NCBI RefSeq assembly: GCF_001949145.1
Contig: NW_019091487.1
Span: 297,302 to 346,326 of the forward strand
DNA length: 49,025 nucleotides
Source of the DNA: Acanthaster planci
Lineage: Eukaryota; Echinodermata; Asteroidea; Valvatida; Acanthasteridae
Reading direction: 5' to 3'
Both the position numbers and the translations under genes were made by a program. Positions 1-10,371 of this stretch are shown here, piece by piece (positions within the stretch are counted from its first letter, which is position 1; each line of letters begins with the position of its first letter). The notes below the pieces were generated by a model, which did not search any database, was not told where the DNA came from, and saw nothing but the letters and a program-made list of their open reading frames with translations.

Positions 1-612
1 CTCTTTTGTGTATGAGTGTAGGCTCCCCAATTCTAATTAGTCAAAAAAAAAGGCATTTCCAGATCTGCAGTGTCCCACACTGATGTAGAATCATGTTTCG
101 CACTTTGACCCAACCACATTCATTCCTCTTCACACCACTTGAAGCAAGATATGGGACGGAGAGCACCCCCCCACATACACACACCTTTGTGTTAGTCATT
201 GTTTGATCTGAATCTCAGGAATTCTTTTCAGACATCTAGGGGGGATGTGTCAGGTAACGATAGTCTAGAGAATGTGCCTGTATAGGGATTGGACCTGTAG
301 GGGGTACCCCTCCATCCCATATCTTTGCTGGGTATCATGCCAAAAAGGATTGTTACAAATACTCATTTATTCAACGTACTGTTAGAGTCCTTGAATGAAA
401 CCAACTCCCTCACTTTATTCTACCATCGACACTTTAAACTCAGTCCGGCTTGTTGACCCTGGATATTAAGGCCCTTTAAACCTTGCCCATCTTCTTGACT
501 TAATTATTCGTTGCCTTCTGCCTGCACTACGCCTGCGCGTTTATAACCCTAGTATGAAAATCGCTTCTTACTCCTCACTGTTTCCTTTTTCCCTCCCTCC
601 TTTCCTTCAATA
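1..612. other. non-coding stretch, 5' edge
   Basis: No convincing coding region was seen. The last 40 bases before 613 are strongly pyrimidine-rich and end in AG, as a splice acceptor on the plus strand would. A short CA-rich run lies near 170-185. The stretch may be an intron or an intergenic region. Confidence 0.4.
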
Positions 613-822
613 GTCTTCTTCATTGGTGGGACTTCCAACAACCTGGAGGATGAGGAGGCAGAAGCTGTTCGTCAACAGCCTGTCGCCATGGCAACAACAT
701 CCAGCAGGCATCACTGTGGAAATGGGATTAGACTTTGCTTCACTGTCATCCATTTTAAATGTATGAAAAAGCAGCAGCTGAGGCAAATATTCTTCAGTTC
801 TGTGGTTTGCACATTGTTCTAG
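613..822 (+). CDS. possible terminal exon of an unidentified gene
   Basis: A very good polypyrimidine tract ending in CAATAG at 612 is followed by a reading frame, entered with two leftover bases, that stays open for about 69 codons to TAG at 820-822. The product begins FFIGGTSNNLEDEEAEA and later becomes basic and hydrophobic. A second frame is also open for about 50 codons, so the frame is not certain. No family is recognised. It could be the last exon of a gene entering from the left, or chance. The evidence is the acceptor plus the open frame only; no upstream exon is visible in the window. Confidence 0.25.
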   Translation, partial: VFFIGGTSNNLEDEEAEAVRQQPVAMATTSSRHHCGNGIRLCFTVIHFKCMKKQQLRQIFFSSVVCTLF

Positions 823-1874
823 AGCATTTGGTTTAATTGTGATGTAATTTTAACATCTTTTCATTACAAAAGCAGCTCTGCTTTGGTATAAGTGTGCAAG
901 TGAACAAAGATAACAGAATGTTCTTGCTGCAGAAGATAATATTGTAATATTAGAATTCATATTTTGGTACTCATCAAGCACAAAATGTGTATTGGTGTTG
1001 TTAAGCACAGACGTATAAAAAAAAACTTGGACTTGTAACGCCTTTGTATGAAATAGAAGCCAACCATTGGCCATTTTAATGAGCCAAATACAAATGCGTG
1101 GGTTGGCTCACTTCTATTGATGCCAGAAAGAAGAAAGGCGGGCATTGTTGGGAAAGCTTTGTATTCTCAGTAAAATGGCCGCTAGTGGATTCAATGATCT
1201 CTATAAGCTGATTAAGAGCATTACAAGTCCAGATTTTTTTATACATGTCCGTGTTGTTAAGCACAAAATGTGAATCATTGTTGTTAAAATGTGTGAGTTT
1301 TATCTTCAATTTGCAAGTGAGTTTCTTTTATCAATGAAAAGAGGGTAAGTGTGAATGCATGTGAGAAATAATTATGAAATATCTTATCTGAATGCTGGGG
1401 TAGTTCTTTTTGAAGGAATAAAATTGTCCAATTTATGAATTATTTCCCTCTTGCAATTGTAGCCCTGTGTTAATGTTTAAAAGTTCTTTCTTTTTTGGGG
1501 GGGGAGTCTTTTGTGTTCTGATGTTATTGTTTCAGTCTCTGTCATATCAAGCCTTTAGCTAAGGTGTGCATGGCACTGGTGCATCATGAATATTTGGCTG
1601 GTAACACAATATCAAATAAGAAGCACATGTGACTTAAAATAGTCTAAGCAGATGTGAGTAATTCTATGTTCTTATTGGTCGATACCCACAACACATAATG
1701 CCCTATGCATTACAGTTTCTCTACCAAATTGGTAGATAAATGCAAAGAAAAACATAAGTGCTTTCTACAAAATGGTAAAAGCAGTACTAGCAGCTGAGTT
1801 GTATGTCGTGTGTCCAGGTAGCCATGTGTGCCTTGAGTGAAGGCTATGCCATAGTATGAAGGGTGCAGTCTGAG
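823..1874. other. non-coding stretch
   Basis: AT-rich sequence with only short random open frames. An AATAAA at about 1419 could serve as a polyadenylation signal for a plus-strand transcript ending here, but nothing else supports that. Confidence 0.35.
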
Positions 1875-2560
1875 AGCAGAATGACTGAGAAGCTTGAGGG
1901 TTGCCACTTGAAAAATGGTCTATAAGTAGACCAGTAAAAATGTAATTGTTTAACCGACAAAAAATGTGAAAGAAATTGAAAGGTTAGGGACCAGACAAAT
2001 TTCATTTTTGTTTAAGGAACCCCAGGGATGTTGGTATGCATGTTATTGGGCCCTGAACAGTGCCAATTTTACACTGATATAAATGGGGCTTGATTTAGTG
2101 GAGCAGTACCCTGAAGGGTGCAGACCACTAATTCAAGGGAGAAGTTTCTGGCAAGCTCATTATCATTAGAAGTGCCCTCCACTGTATCTTTTGAAAAAGG
2201 AGATTGTTTGGCACCCCAAAGGGTGATATTGTGTAAATTCTTGCCAGGATCAATTTCATGGGGGTTTGGGCTTCCATCTTAGAGCAGAATGGCTGAAAGA
2301 CACGGTTGGAAATTGTCCTAGGTGCCCGAGAAAGTTGAGGATTGCCACTTGAAAAATGGCTAAATGTAGATTTCGCAACTTCTCCTTTTGGGGGTTGTTT
2401 TTTTGTGTGTGAATAATTAAAAATTTCATCGGTTAACCCCCCAAAAAATTGAAAAGAAATAGAAAGTTTAAGGACCAAAGGATAATTCCATTTTTGTTTA
2501 ACAAACCTCGGAAATGTTGGCTTGCATGTTATTGAACCCTGAAGAATGTTGATTTTTCAC
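1875..2560. repeat. two diverged tandem copies of an unknown repeat
   Basis: The stretch 1875-2075 reappears in diverged form at 2281-2560. Shared landmarks in the same order are GAGCAGAATG, TTGCCACTTGAAAAATGG, a TTTAACC...AAAAATTGAAA block, TTTTTGTTTAA and TGCATGTTATTG. A third, weaker relative of the middle part lies near 24900-25045. It looks like an old interspersed repeat. No coding potential or terminal repeats were seen. Confidence 0.5.
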
Positions 2561-2631
2561 TTTTTAATGGGCTTGGAGTACACCCTGAAAAGATAAATGG
2601 ACAACAGCGCCCTCAGTCGTGACAGTTCAAG

Positions 2632-2770
2632 ATGGCGGCGTGCACAAGCGGCGTCTGCGTCGAGGTTTTGCGCCTTACAACTGCTGTTGTCAGCTGCGGT
2701 TTCTTGTTAATTGTTACGCTGCAAGTAGTCCAGATATCGGGCAGCGATTCAGATAGCGACGAATGGGAAG
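2632..2770 (+). CDS. CULT-domain secreted protein, exon 1 (signal peptide)
   Basis: Exon 1 starts at the ATG in CAAGATGGCGGCG and ends at GGGAAG|GTCAGT, leaving one base of a split codon. It encodes 46 residues: a short N-terminus with Cys-4 and Cys-9, a hydrophobic core at about residues 15-35, then an acidic stretch SDSDSDEWE (38-46). This reads as a signal peptide followed by the mature N-terminus, so the protein should enter the secretory pathway. The one-base overhang joins in frame to the exon at 8435, which supports both borders. Intron 1 would be 5664 bases and holds two LINE relics on the other strand. Cleavage near residue 36 is inferred from the pattern of the hydrophobic core. Confidence 0.72.
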
Positions 2771-2840
2771 GTCAGTAATGTTAGGCCTCGTATCTGATCT
2801 TGCTGATGACTCCACGCTTGCCTTGGTCACTGTCTCAGTG

Positions 2841-2868
2841 CGCCCCGCTCCCACGTGGGAGCGGGGCG
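2841..2868. promoter_or_regulatory. perfect 28-bp GC-rich palindrome centred on an E-box
   Basis: The 14-base arms are exact reverse complements with no spacer. The centre (2852-2857) is CACGTG, the canonical E-box bound by bHLH-zip factors such as Myc/Max, MITF or USF. The outer part on both sides contains CGCCCCGC, close to a GC box. It lies 71 bases inside intron 1 of the CULT-domain gene. The palindrome is seen directly; its use as a regulatory site is inferred. Confidence 0.6.
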
Positions 2869-2900
2869 GACGTCGGACCCTAGTAGTGCTGAGGGTATGT

Positions 2901-3693
2901 CTGAGGCACACCCCCGGCCCCCTGACCGTCATTGAAAACAGGCCGCGCCAAGGGAGGGCCTACATGCGTGACATGATTTAGTAACACGATGAAGTAGCTG
3001 TAGCTAAGAAAGCTTATGCAGAGTTTTACTTTAATAGTCATAAAAGTGCTACTGGTTCTTTATATTTGTATTCTACCTGGGTGACACGGCCGGCTACCCA
3101 CCTTTATAGTGATTTAATACTAATAGTGGGCGTAGTCAGCAACTTGCCACACTAGGTACATGTAGGTTGTGTGCAAGTTTCTCATCTTCACAGCTGCTGA
3201 TTGCTTTGTCTCCCCCCACACTGTGAACTTGCAGAACTCAAACTCCAAGCACCATGGTCACTATGCCGTGTGACTTGGACGGCTTTGAGTTTGATTTCCC
3301 ATGGGTTTGTAACGATATGGTATTTTATGCAGCCCTGTATGTCAAATCAGTGTAATTTTCATTTTAACAATTCACTTCTTCAATCAAATCTTCCCTGTTA
3401 AAACTGATGCATATGACCTGTGGGTTTGGGACAATGCCACCAATTTTTTCTTGAAAAAACCACTCACCACTTGCTCATTCTGTTAACGAGAACATGCAGA
3501 CACATCACACATTTACCCCATAAAAAGTCGAAGTCTTCCAAGTCACATGGAAAAAAATCTTTCAACACTTGAGATGTTATTTTACCAGCTCATCACATGG
3601 GGAAATTCGTCATATAGTGCTGGAGATCGTGCTCCATCAAAAATGACAGTTTACCCTTTTGGGGCATTTCACCAGCCTATGCCATATGTACAT
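2901..3693. other. intron sequence without recognised features
   Basis: Lies within intron 1 of the CULT-domain gene. Only short unconvincing open frames were seen, and no repeat or RNA gene was recognised. Confidence 0.4.
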
Positions 3694-5045
3694 CATTCAT
3701 TCATTCATTGCTGGTTTATTAATGAAATCTCAATTGCAGCCAAAGGCTAAATTGCTGAGAGTTTTACAAATAAACATTTTAAAAATACAAGAATTACAAT
3801 ATTAATACAGGATTAAACAAAACAGAGAGACAAAGTATTTGAAGAAATAAACCTAAAACTATATGCACGTAGGTATGCTAAAAAGAAATAAATAAGTAAA
3901 TAGGATATTGATGGACAGATAAGATGTTAAGAATATTACAGGATATTCATCATCTGAGTTAGTAGGAAAAAAGTAGAGCACATAATTAAAAGTCATTCTG
4001 ATAACAGAGGTGGGCACATGCACAATTGATCTGGGATTCATGTCGAAAAATGGTTAGTCTACAGACAGTAAAAACCCATTGAAAACATTGCAAAGTGGGT
4101 TAGATGAAGGCAAGAGCATAAAATGGAGTTACATGTTATTACAATTATTGAAAAGTTGAGTTAAATAAGGTATGAGACTTTTCTTAAAACATTTTGCAAA
4201 CGACTTTCACAGTTTTAGCCTGCGTTCCTACAATGTATCTAGTTCAAGTGTTTGGAAAGCATTTCTATAAGAGTCATATTCCAAGACAAGAATGATCCTG
4301 CATGCCCGTTTCTGCACCCGTTCTATGTCCTCAGAATGTTTACTAGTGATTCCACTTGTCCAAACCGGCACTGCGTATTCTACAACTGGGCGCACAAATG
4401 AAATGAAAACGGTAACCAAAGCTTTCGTGGTAAAGTGAAAATGCTTCAATTTACGCAGCATGAAGAGGCGTGAATTACCGCGTCTGTTCATTGAGTTAAC
4501 TTGTGTATCCCATTTGAGATGAGATTGGATGAATACGCCTAAGAATTTAACTATGTTGCTGTGTTTAATAGTAACATTATTGAGACATAATAAACTTGGA
4601 GCTGGTCTGACTCGTGAAAAACAGACGTCCAAAATCTGACACTTAGATGGGTTTAAATGCATCTTATTTCTGATAGACCAGTCATGTAAGTCAACAAGGA
4701 CCTCAGGGAGGTTAGATCTTACATACATGGCCAGTGTTTCTACCAAGGTCAGATCATCTACATATTAGAAATGTTGAACTCTGGTCCCGATATTGGTCTT
4801 ATAAAGCTGATATTAACTGTGGCTAAAAAGACTATAGGTCCCAATTTGGTGCCCTGTAGAACACCAGCACAAACAGGTGACCACTCTGAAGAAGAATGAC
4901 CACACCTCACACGATACACACAATCAGACAGAAAATCAACCACCCAAGCTACAACAGAGGAGGAAACCCCATATATTCAAAAGCTTGGTAAGGGCTGTGG
5001 TGTGATCAACTCGATCAAATGCCTTAGAATTCATGTAATTCAGCT
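3694..5045 (-). mobile_element. 3' part of a CR1/jockey-like LINE, decayed
   Basis: Read on the minus strand, 5040-4200 encodes the second half of a non-LTR reverse transcriptase with frameshifts. It shows SKAFDRVDHTT near 5010, GVLQGTKLGPIVFL near 4850, and the catalytic YVDD at about 4763-4752, shifted one base relative to the preceding frame. A 172-codon open stretch (4228-4746) follows, ending in the typical thumb/C-terminal part with FLGVFIQSHLKWDTQV, VEYAVPVWTSGITSK and DIERVQKRACRI. Beyond the stop the 3' flank runs to a short ATGA tandem tail at about 3694-3710, as many LINE 3' ends do. The 5' half, with the endonuclease, is missing. It sits in intron 1 of the CULT-domain gene in antisense and cannot be active. 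Confidence 0.8.
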
Positions 5046-6743
5046 GAACCAGAAAAAAGTCATTTTCTGTGCAGCTCATGGTATTGTAACAAAATCACAG
5101 ATGGGCCACGCCAGTACAAAAATTAGGATCTAGAGGACAATAAAGCTTAAGATGAGCCACTTAAATCAACAACTAAAATGTGAAACAACTGGCTGACTTG
5201 CCTTGCTGCTTGAGAATTTTGGCAGCCTCATTTATTTAAGAAAACAGATTTCATATAAATTGTCAAAAAAATTAAATACAGCAATTACATGTAAATTTTG
5301 TAGGATCACAGTATATTACTGAGATAGTGTAAGTTGCTACCTGTTTTGAACAGGATTCAACAAAGCTACACGACTTCTACATTTCTGCACATCATGGCCA
5401 ATTTCAAATACATATGTGTACATGTACAGCATGCAGATTTTGAAATTGCCTAAACTCAGTCAATTTGGGCAACACCCCCCTCCTCCTAGAAATGGACCTA
5501 AAAGAACAACAGCCCAACTACTTTGACCTCATGCACAGAAAGAGAATCAAGAGCAAAAGGAATGGCTGGAACGGAGGGACCCAACTTGTAAAGAAAAATA
5601 TTTACAAAGTTATATTCAAACCCAAAAGATGGACTAGAATGTCCCATTCCTGTGGGTGTCCTCTGGTGTGTCCCAGTCAGAACATTTCCTGCACTCTCTG
5701 GTTTTTACTGTAAGGGCTGCCAGATAATTTGTTGGAATGAAGCTACTGAGCACAGTAACACGCAAAACCCTAACACAGCCAGTTTATTTTTGTCCATCTC
5801 ATGGGGGGGGGGGATTCCCCCAAGAACTTAGCCGTGCCTTGCTTTATTTTTTTTTCAAACTTGGCACGCAAGTAAAGACACTCTTTATCTTTACAAAAGT
5901 AAAATTTGAACTCAATCAGACATACAATTTTGTCGATAAAGTCATTTAAATTTCAAGGCTACATGCTTGCCAGCCCGCATGCATTGAGCACAGTGGAAAA
6001 AGTGCACATTGAAAAAATGCATGCTGCACAGGAATGGTAGAATGGTACTGTACATGTATGTCTGGTTTTCACAAACTTGGTGTCAAAATGACCACAAGGA
6101 GATACTCTCAAACCTCCTGAAGGCTCAACTCCTGAAAAAAATGTACTGCGGCAATATCAGGAAAAATGTTGAAGGGGCGTATCCTCCCCTCGACTCTTTT
6201 AAGGTTGATTCAGTAACAAAAGACCATTCAACATCAGTCTCATCAGTCTAAAGGATAAGAATTCTTTCAACAGTTGTGAGCTTAGCATAATGGATGCTTG
6301 ATTTCTCTATGCCCAGTTGGACTGTTCTATTTTTATGGAACCAGAAAAACAATACTACAGCCCAAAAGTTTAGAACCAGGTCAAGTGGTATGGAGAGCAA
6401 TCTACATGTACATGTATACACACCCACATTCTGTGAAAGTGAGATAAAATATGCAGCACAAAATGCCTAAAATATTGACAATTCAATTTTTGTTACAGTA
6501 GGCACAGGTGTCCAATTTCTCAATACTAACCTGATGAACCTCTACCTTTCAAGCTTGCTACACCACAGCTGTTTCATGACTCAATGTGAGTCATGTGAGT
6601 GTGAGTGTAAGCATTTGTACAGTGTTTGTGCAAACCCCTATTTTTGATAAAGCTCGATTTCTTGTTCTAGATGACAATTCTCTCCATGTCACGAGCCTTC
6701 TAGAGCTGGATACTTCCAGTTACAATGTACATTGTACATGTTA
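5046..6743. other. intron sequence without recognised features
   Basis: Several open frames of 70-82 codons occur but show no family resemblance, no splice framework and no codon bias. Runs of G near 5805 and scattered TACATGTA words are present. Nothing functional could be supported. Confidence 0.4.
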
Positions 6744-6780
6744 CATATGGCATTGATGTAACTTACATCAATGCCATATG
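6744..6780. repeat. near-perfect inverted repeat (18-bp arms, 1-base spacer)
   Basis: The 18 bases at 6744-6761 are exactly reverse-complementary to 6763-6780, with a single C between them. Just before it (6722-6738) lies another self-complementary run, ACAATGTACATTGT. Such a structure can extrude as a cruciform, or mark a tiny foldback element. No target-site duplication could be defined. Confidence 0.7.
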
Positions 6781-6844
6781 CTTGTACCTCAATGTCATTT
6801 GGCCCTGAAAGATCCAAAAGAAACCTTTTTATTTTCACTTGAAA

Positions 6845-7600
6845 AAAGCATTGCCACAATTTTAATTAATTTATTACATTTCTTGTGCGCCATCTCCATC
6901 TGGGAATGTTCAAAGGCAAAATTACAAAGTTACATAAAAATTATAATGAGAATTCATTAAAATTACAGTTAAATACAAATTCATAAGTCTCAAAAATATG
7001 AGAAAAATAAGACTTGCTAAATAAGTAAATCAAATTACGGACAAGAGCTAATTCCAACAAAGAGAACCCTACAACGGGACACCAAAGATACTAAATAAAC
7101 TCAAAATACACACCAGCAAAATACTTAATTAAAAATACAAAGGGTTAAGGCTGAGTATTTTAAGACCTAAATGCCTTTTTGAACAAGTGGGTCTTCAGTT
7201 GTTTTTTGAAAGTACCAGACAATTCAACCTCCCTTACTGCAGGCGGTACTGCATTCTACAACTTTGGGACAGCTGAAGCAAAGGCATGATCACTAAAAGA
7301 GTGTAGCCTTCTTTCCTGGGATACTCTAGTAGTATTTCACCTGTTGACTTCAGACTATAACGATGGTGGCTTCTAACAGTAAAAAGGTCACACAGATAAT
7401 CAGGTGCTGAGGAGTGAGTGTAAACAAGGACATGAGATTTAACCGGCAACCAGTGCAATTCTCTAAGTATAGAGGTAATGCTACAACATCTGTTTACATT
7501 CGCAACCGGTCTAGCCACAGCATTTGGAACTTTTTGTAATTTGGCAACCATGGACAGATTGCTACATCCTGCCTGCACTGTTTTCCTCGGTCATAAATGA
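6845..7600 (-). mobile_element. 3' end of a second CR1-like LINE, decayed
   Basis: On the minus strand, 7578-7234 encodes the C-terminal tail typical of CR1-type reverse transcriptases: ITSILRELHWLPVKSHVLV, then PDYLCDLFTVRSHHRYSL. After a frameshift near 7290 the tail goes on with FSDHAFASAVPKL, GTFKKQLKTHLFKKAF. The 3' flank continues to about 6845 and ends with a GATGGAGATGGCGCACAAG-like stretch, which resembles known LINE 3' termini. The catalytic domain is absent. It is a truncated, inactive copy in intron 1 of the CULT-domain gene, in antisense. Confidence 0.75.
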
Positions 7601-8434
7601 TTTCAGTGAAAGTCCTTGCTAAAATGTTGAAATGACATGGAATCTGGGACAAAATATTTCCATTTTTTTTTAGAAATACTTTAAAACTGCACGAAACTCT
7701 TAATAGACTTTTAACGCAAATCAGTAAAGTGTTGTCAACAGACTGCAGTATTTTCGTGACAAGTATTAAATTGACCTTCCATAACAGAATGATTGCATGG
7801 CCAAGCCACCAAGCGGTGAAGGTACATGTACCTCCTTACATCAGGGTAACCACTCGCCTGTGAGTAAGGCTAATAAATGATTTTGTGGGATCATAATAGG
7901 CACTGGCAAGACTTGCCTCCTTCCCCTTTCAGGTTGCCTCTGTCCAGACTATGCCACCCCTACCACAGCATTAGGACTGACTGAGCTACACATAACATAC
8001 ATGGAGGTATTTAGCACTTTCCAAGTGATGTAAAAACATGTATAGTACATAAATGTTCAACAGATACTTTGCTTTGCAATAATCTGTCAGCCTGGTGGAA
8101 GAATATTCCACAAGCATAATTTTACCAGCTACATTTTGTGCTTTAACGGTCCGAAAATGTTCTAGACACTGGTATACGTGTCAATCAGTGGTTATACTTA
8201 TCAGTGGTTATTAAGGGTCTTTAAAAATTAAATTCACTGAATTCTGTGAATTTTTAACTTGGACTTGAAACAATTTAAAATGTTAAATTGTCTATATATT
8301 TTGCTGCAGTGGTGCATACTCTCAGCATTTACTCATAAATTCAAATTTAGTTTTGTCCTAAAAAGTTGTCTACATTTCTCATAAAGTGCTGTTTTTATTA
8401 ATTGTGATTTGTAATCATTTATATCCATATATAG
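7601..8434. other. end of intron 1, no recognised features
   Basis: AT-rich sequence that runs into the exon 2 acceptor. No coding signature was seen. The pyrimidine tract before the acceptor ATATAG at 8429-8434 is weak, which is the least certain border of this gene. Confidence 0.4.
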
Positions 8435-8581
8435 CATTCTTTCTGTGCCGTCAGTGTGGTCATGAGGTTGCCAAGGCAACTGACTTTATCAGACAAACAA
8501 GTACTTTATCGCTGCATCAGCGGAATGATACCATTCTGGGAGTGGACAACGTTTTACTTCAACGCTTCAAAAACCCTCAAG
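8435..8581 (+). CDS. CULT-domain secreted protein, exon 2 (first zinc knuckle)
   Basis: The exon runs from the acceptor ATATAG|CATTCT to the donor CAAG|GTAAAT. Joined to exon 1 it restores a split Ala codon and continues FFLCRQCGHEVAKATDFI. The CxxCGH at residues 51-56 is the first zinc-binding knuckle of the CULT domain (the cereblon C-terminal fold, a beta-tent that holds zinc between two CxxC pairs). LSLHQRNDT and GVDN follow, with one possible N-glycosylation site at NDT, then FKNPQ. A second acceptor CCGTCAG lies 20 bases downstream at 8454; using it would remove the first Cys and give a stop in this phase, so the upstream site was preferred. The resemblance to secreted single-domain CULT proteins is recognised from the residue pattern, not from a search. 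Confidence 0.75.
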
Positions 8582-9386
8582 GTAAATTAACAAATATACA
8601 TTTAGCATTGCAAATGTTTTGTCTATAAATTTCTACGTATGCCTACATGTACACATTTGAACATCTAAAGTTAAGATTAATGTGAAAAGATTGTTTTGCA
8701 TAATAGAAGATGAATATTGTTTAATCAGCGAAGAAAAAAGTGCAATTAAGGCCCGGTAACAAAATAAATAAAAGTACATACATGTGGTTTCTCATTCACA
8801 TTTTTAAAATTTAGATGATGGTGGTGGTTTGTTTCTTATTCCTTTTGACATACGCAATTTTGATCCCAGATCAAGGATAGATCTCTCAAATCTTTCATTG
8901 ATCTTTTTGTGTCTAAAGTGACAGAGTCAAATCTTGTTTTAAACAAGTCACAACTCGGGTATAGCTATTTTTTTTCAAGGAGATGAGGTGGTAAGGAAGA
9001 GAGTACTTAGGCAGAGAACACGACCCTACTAAAATTATTTTACTCAGCTTAATATGCAAAGTTGTTAGCACTATTGAAGCCACTATTTGACAACACACCT
9101 GAAAACTTTCCCTTATGAAATAGGCATGGACTGTCGGTACGAGAACAGCCAGATGGAACATTGTCAGCATATTTTTGAGCAAAGATTCCAACGAGATTCA
9201 GATAGCAAGGGAAATCTTCATGTTTCTCTATATAGTGACCACTTGTGACTGTTACTACAACAGTAAGCTGCACATCCGTAAAAGACTAGTTCACGTACTA
9301 GATTTAGAATTGGAGGGTTTTTTTATTATTTCAGTGAAAAGAATTGTTCAGTTATAATTGTAACTTTCTGCCTGTTCTGTGAACAG

Positions 9387-9442
9387 GTAGAGAATTTGAA
9401 CTGATCACAACCAGACATGCTGATGTTAATAAAGCTGAACAG
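9387..9442 (+). CDS. CULT-domain secreted protein, exon 3
   Basis: This is a 56-base exon between CTGTGAACAG|GTAGAG and GAACAG|GTAAGT. It is entered with two bases that complete a Gly codon from exon 2 and leaves in phase 0. It encodes REFELITTRHADVNKAEQ. This is the CULT strand pair that normally comes before the WFPGY segment and the second CxxC. The donor is a full consensus, so at least one more exon must exist, but no plus-strand exon coding a WFPGY-like motif was found before the window's end. The gene is therefore partial here (114 residues visible). The last intron may span the receptor array on the opposite strand, or the locus may be broken. Confidence 0.7.
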
Positions 9443-10371
9443 GTAAGTTGTTTGGAGTGATACTCACAGTTCATGGTAAGTGTAGAAAACAGCTGATATC
9501 TAGACTTTTGTGGATGTGGACTTCTACCGTGCATTCACAGTGCCACAGCACCGTATGGTACATTGTCTTCTCTGTTGCGTTTTATGGCTTCAGAGAATAA
9601 TAATGTCATGTCCTCTTACAAGTGACAGGGCTGAGTACTACATTTTACTACTAAGTAGTACTTTGTAGCATTCGGGACTATTAGGGTTAACATGGTAATG
9701 TATCAGTGTACATGTACATCAACCGTGTACATGTCTACAAGTATATCTGTATTTTACTGAGATTAGAAATGTTAGTCATTATAGTGTTACAACTAATGCC
9801 ACTAAATTCATGCCCGTGACAAAGCGATTTTTAATTCAAGCCTAAATCATTGCTCTGTGGAGCTGGATCACAAACAAAATGAGACTGCTTTTTGCACTTG
9901 GAGCAAGGTAAACTACCAGCATTTTGTACCTACATATAGCATGTAAAATAAATTCATGCACCTGTTGTTCATGGCATGTTTCTCACTCATTAGTCATTTG
10001 ATGCATGTGTAAGTACCGTATTAACAAATTCTTGTGAACTCTACGTTTGTCAAAACTGAGAGTTTGGTTTATTACCTGGTATACATGTACTTTATCCTCA
10101 GTATATGTGTACGTATTTGTCTCTGAAGGAGGTGTCTTCTCTGAGGGTACATGTACATGTATGTAGGTTGCATTTCACCAAGGCTAAGACATGGTGGTTT
10201 GTGAATTTAATCATATTACTTATTTTAAGTCCAAATTTGTTTAATTTTGTCACAAAACAAACAGATAAAGGAAAACTTTTACACATGCAGCTACAGTAAT
10301 TCGCTTGCTTTTGAATAGACATTTGAGCCACACAGAAGGGTGCTTGTTGTGCACTGTAAGGTTTCTTTGCC
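9443..10371. other. stretch between CULT exon 3 and the first receptor
   Basis: No exon of the CULT gene could be identified here. TACATGTA-type words are dense between 9700 and 10170. The end nearest 10371 is the 3' untranslated flank of the minus-strand receptor; a TTTATT (AATAAA on the minus strand) near 10068 could be its polyadenylation signal. Confidence 0.35.

Larger units (their letters stand above)
2600..2900 (+). promoter_or_regulatory. CpG-rich 5' region of the CULT-domain gene
   Basis: CpG dinucleotides are locally frequent here, while the flanks are AT-rich and CpG-poor. The region covers the start codon context (CAAGATGGCGGCG, purine at -3), exon 1 and the first 130 bases of intron 1. 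That is what an unmethylated CpG-type promoter and first exon look like. No TATA box was identified, so the start of transcription is not fixed. Confidence 0.45.

Noticed and set aside
2714-2981. Open frames on both strands over the CpG-rich region
   Set aside because: They mirror each other because of the 28-bp palindrome and low stop density in GC-rich DNA. The exon 1 reading with its donor explains the region better.
9855-9910. Possible fourth CULT exon ending at GAGCAAG|GTAAAC
   Set aside because: The acceptor is poor, and the encoded residues (near ETAFCTWSK) lack the WFPGY motif expected at this point of the domain.
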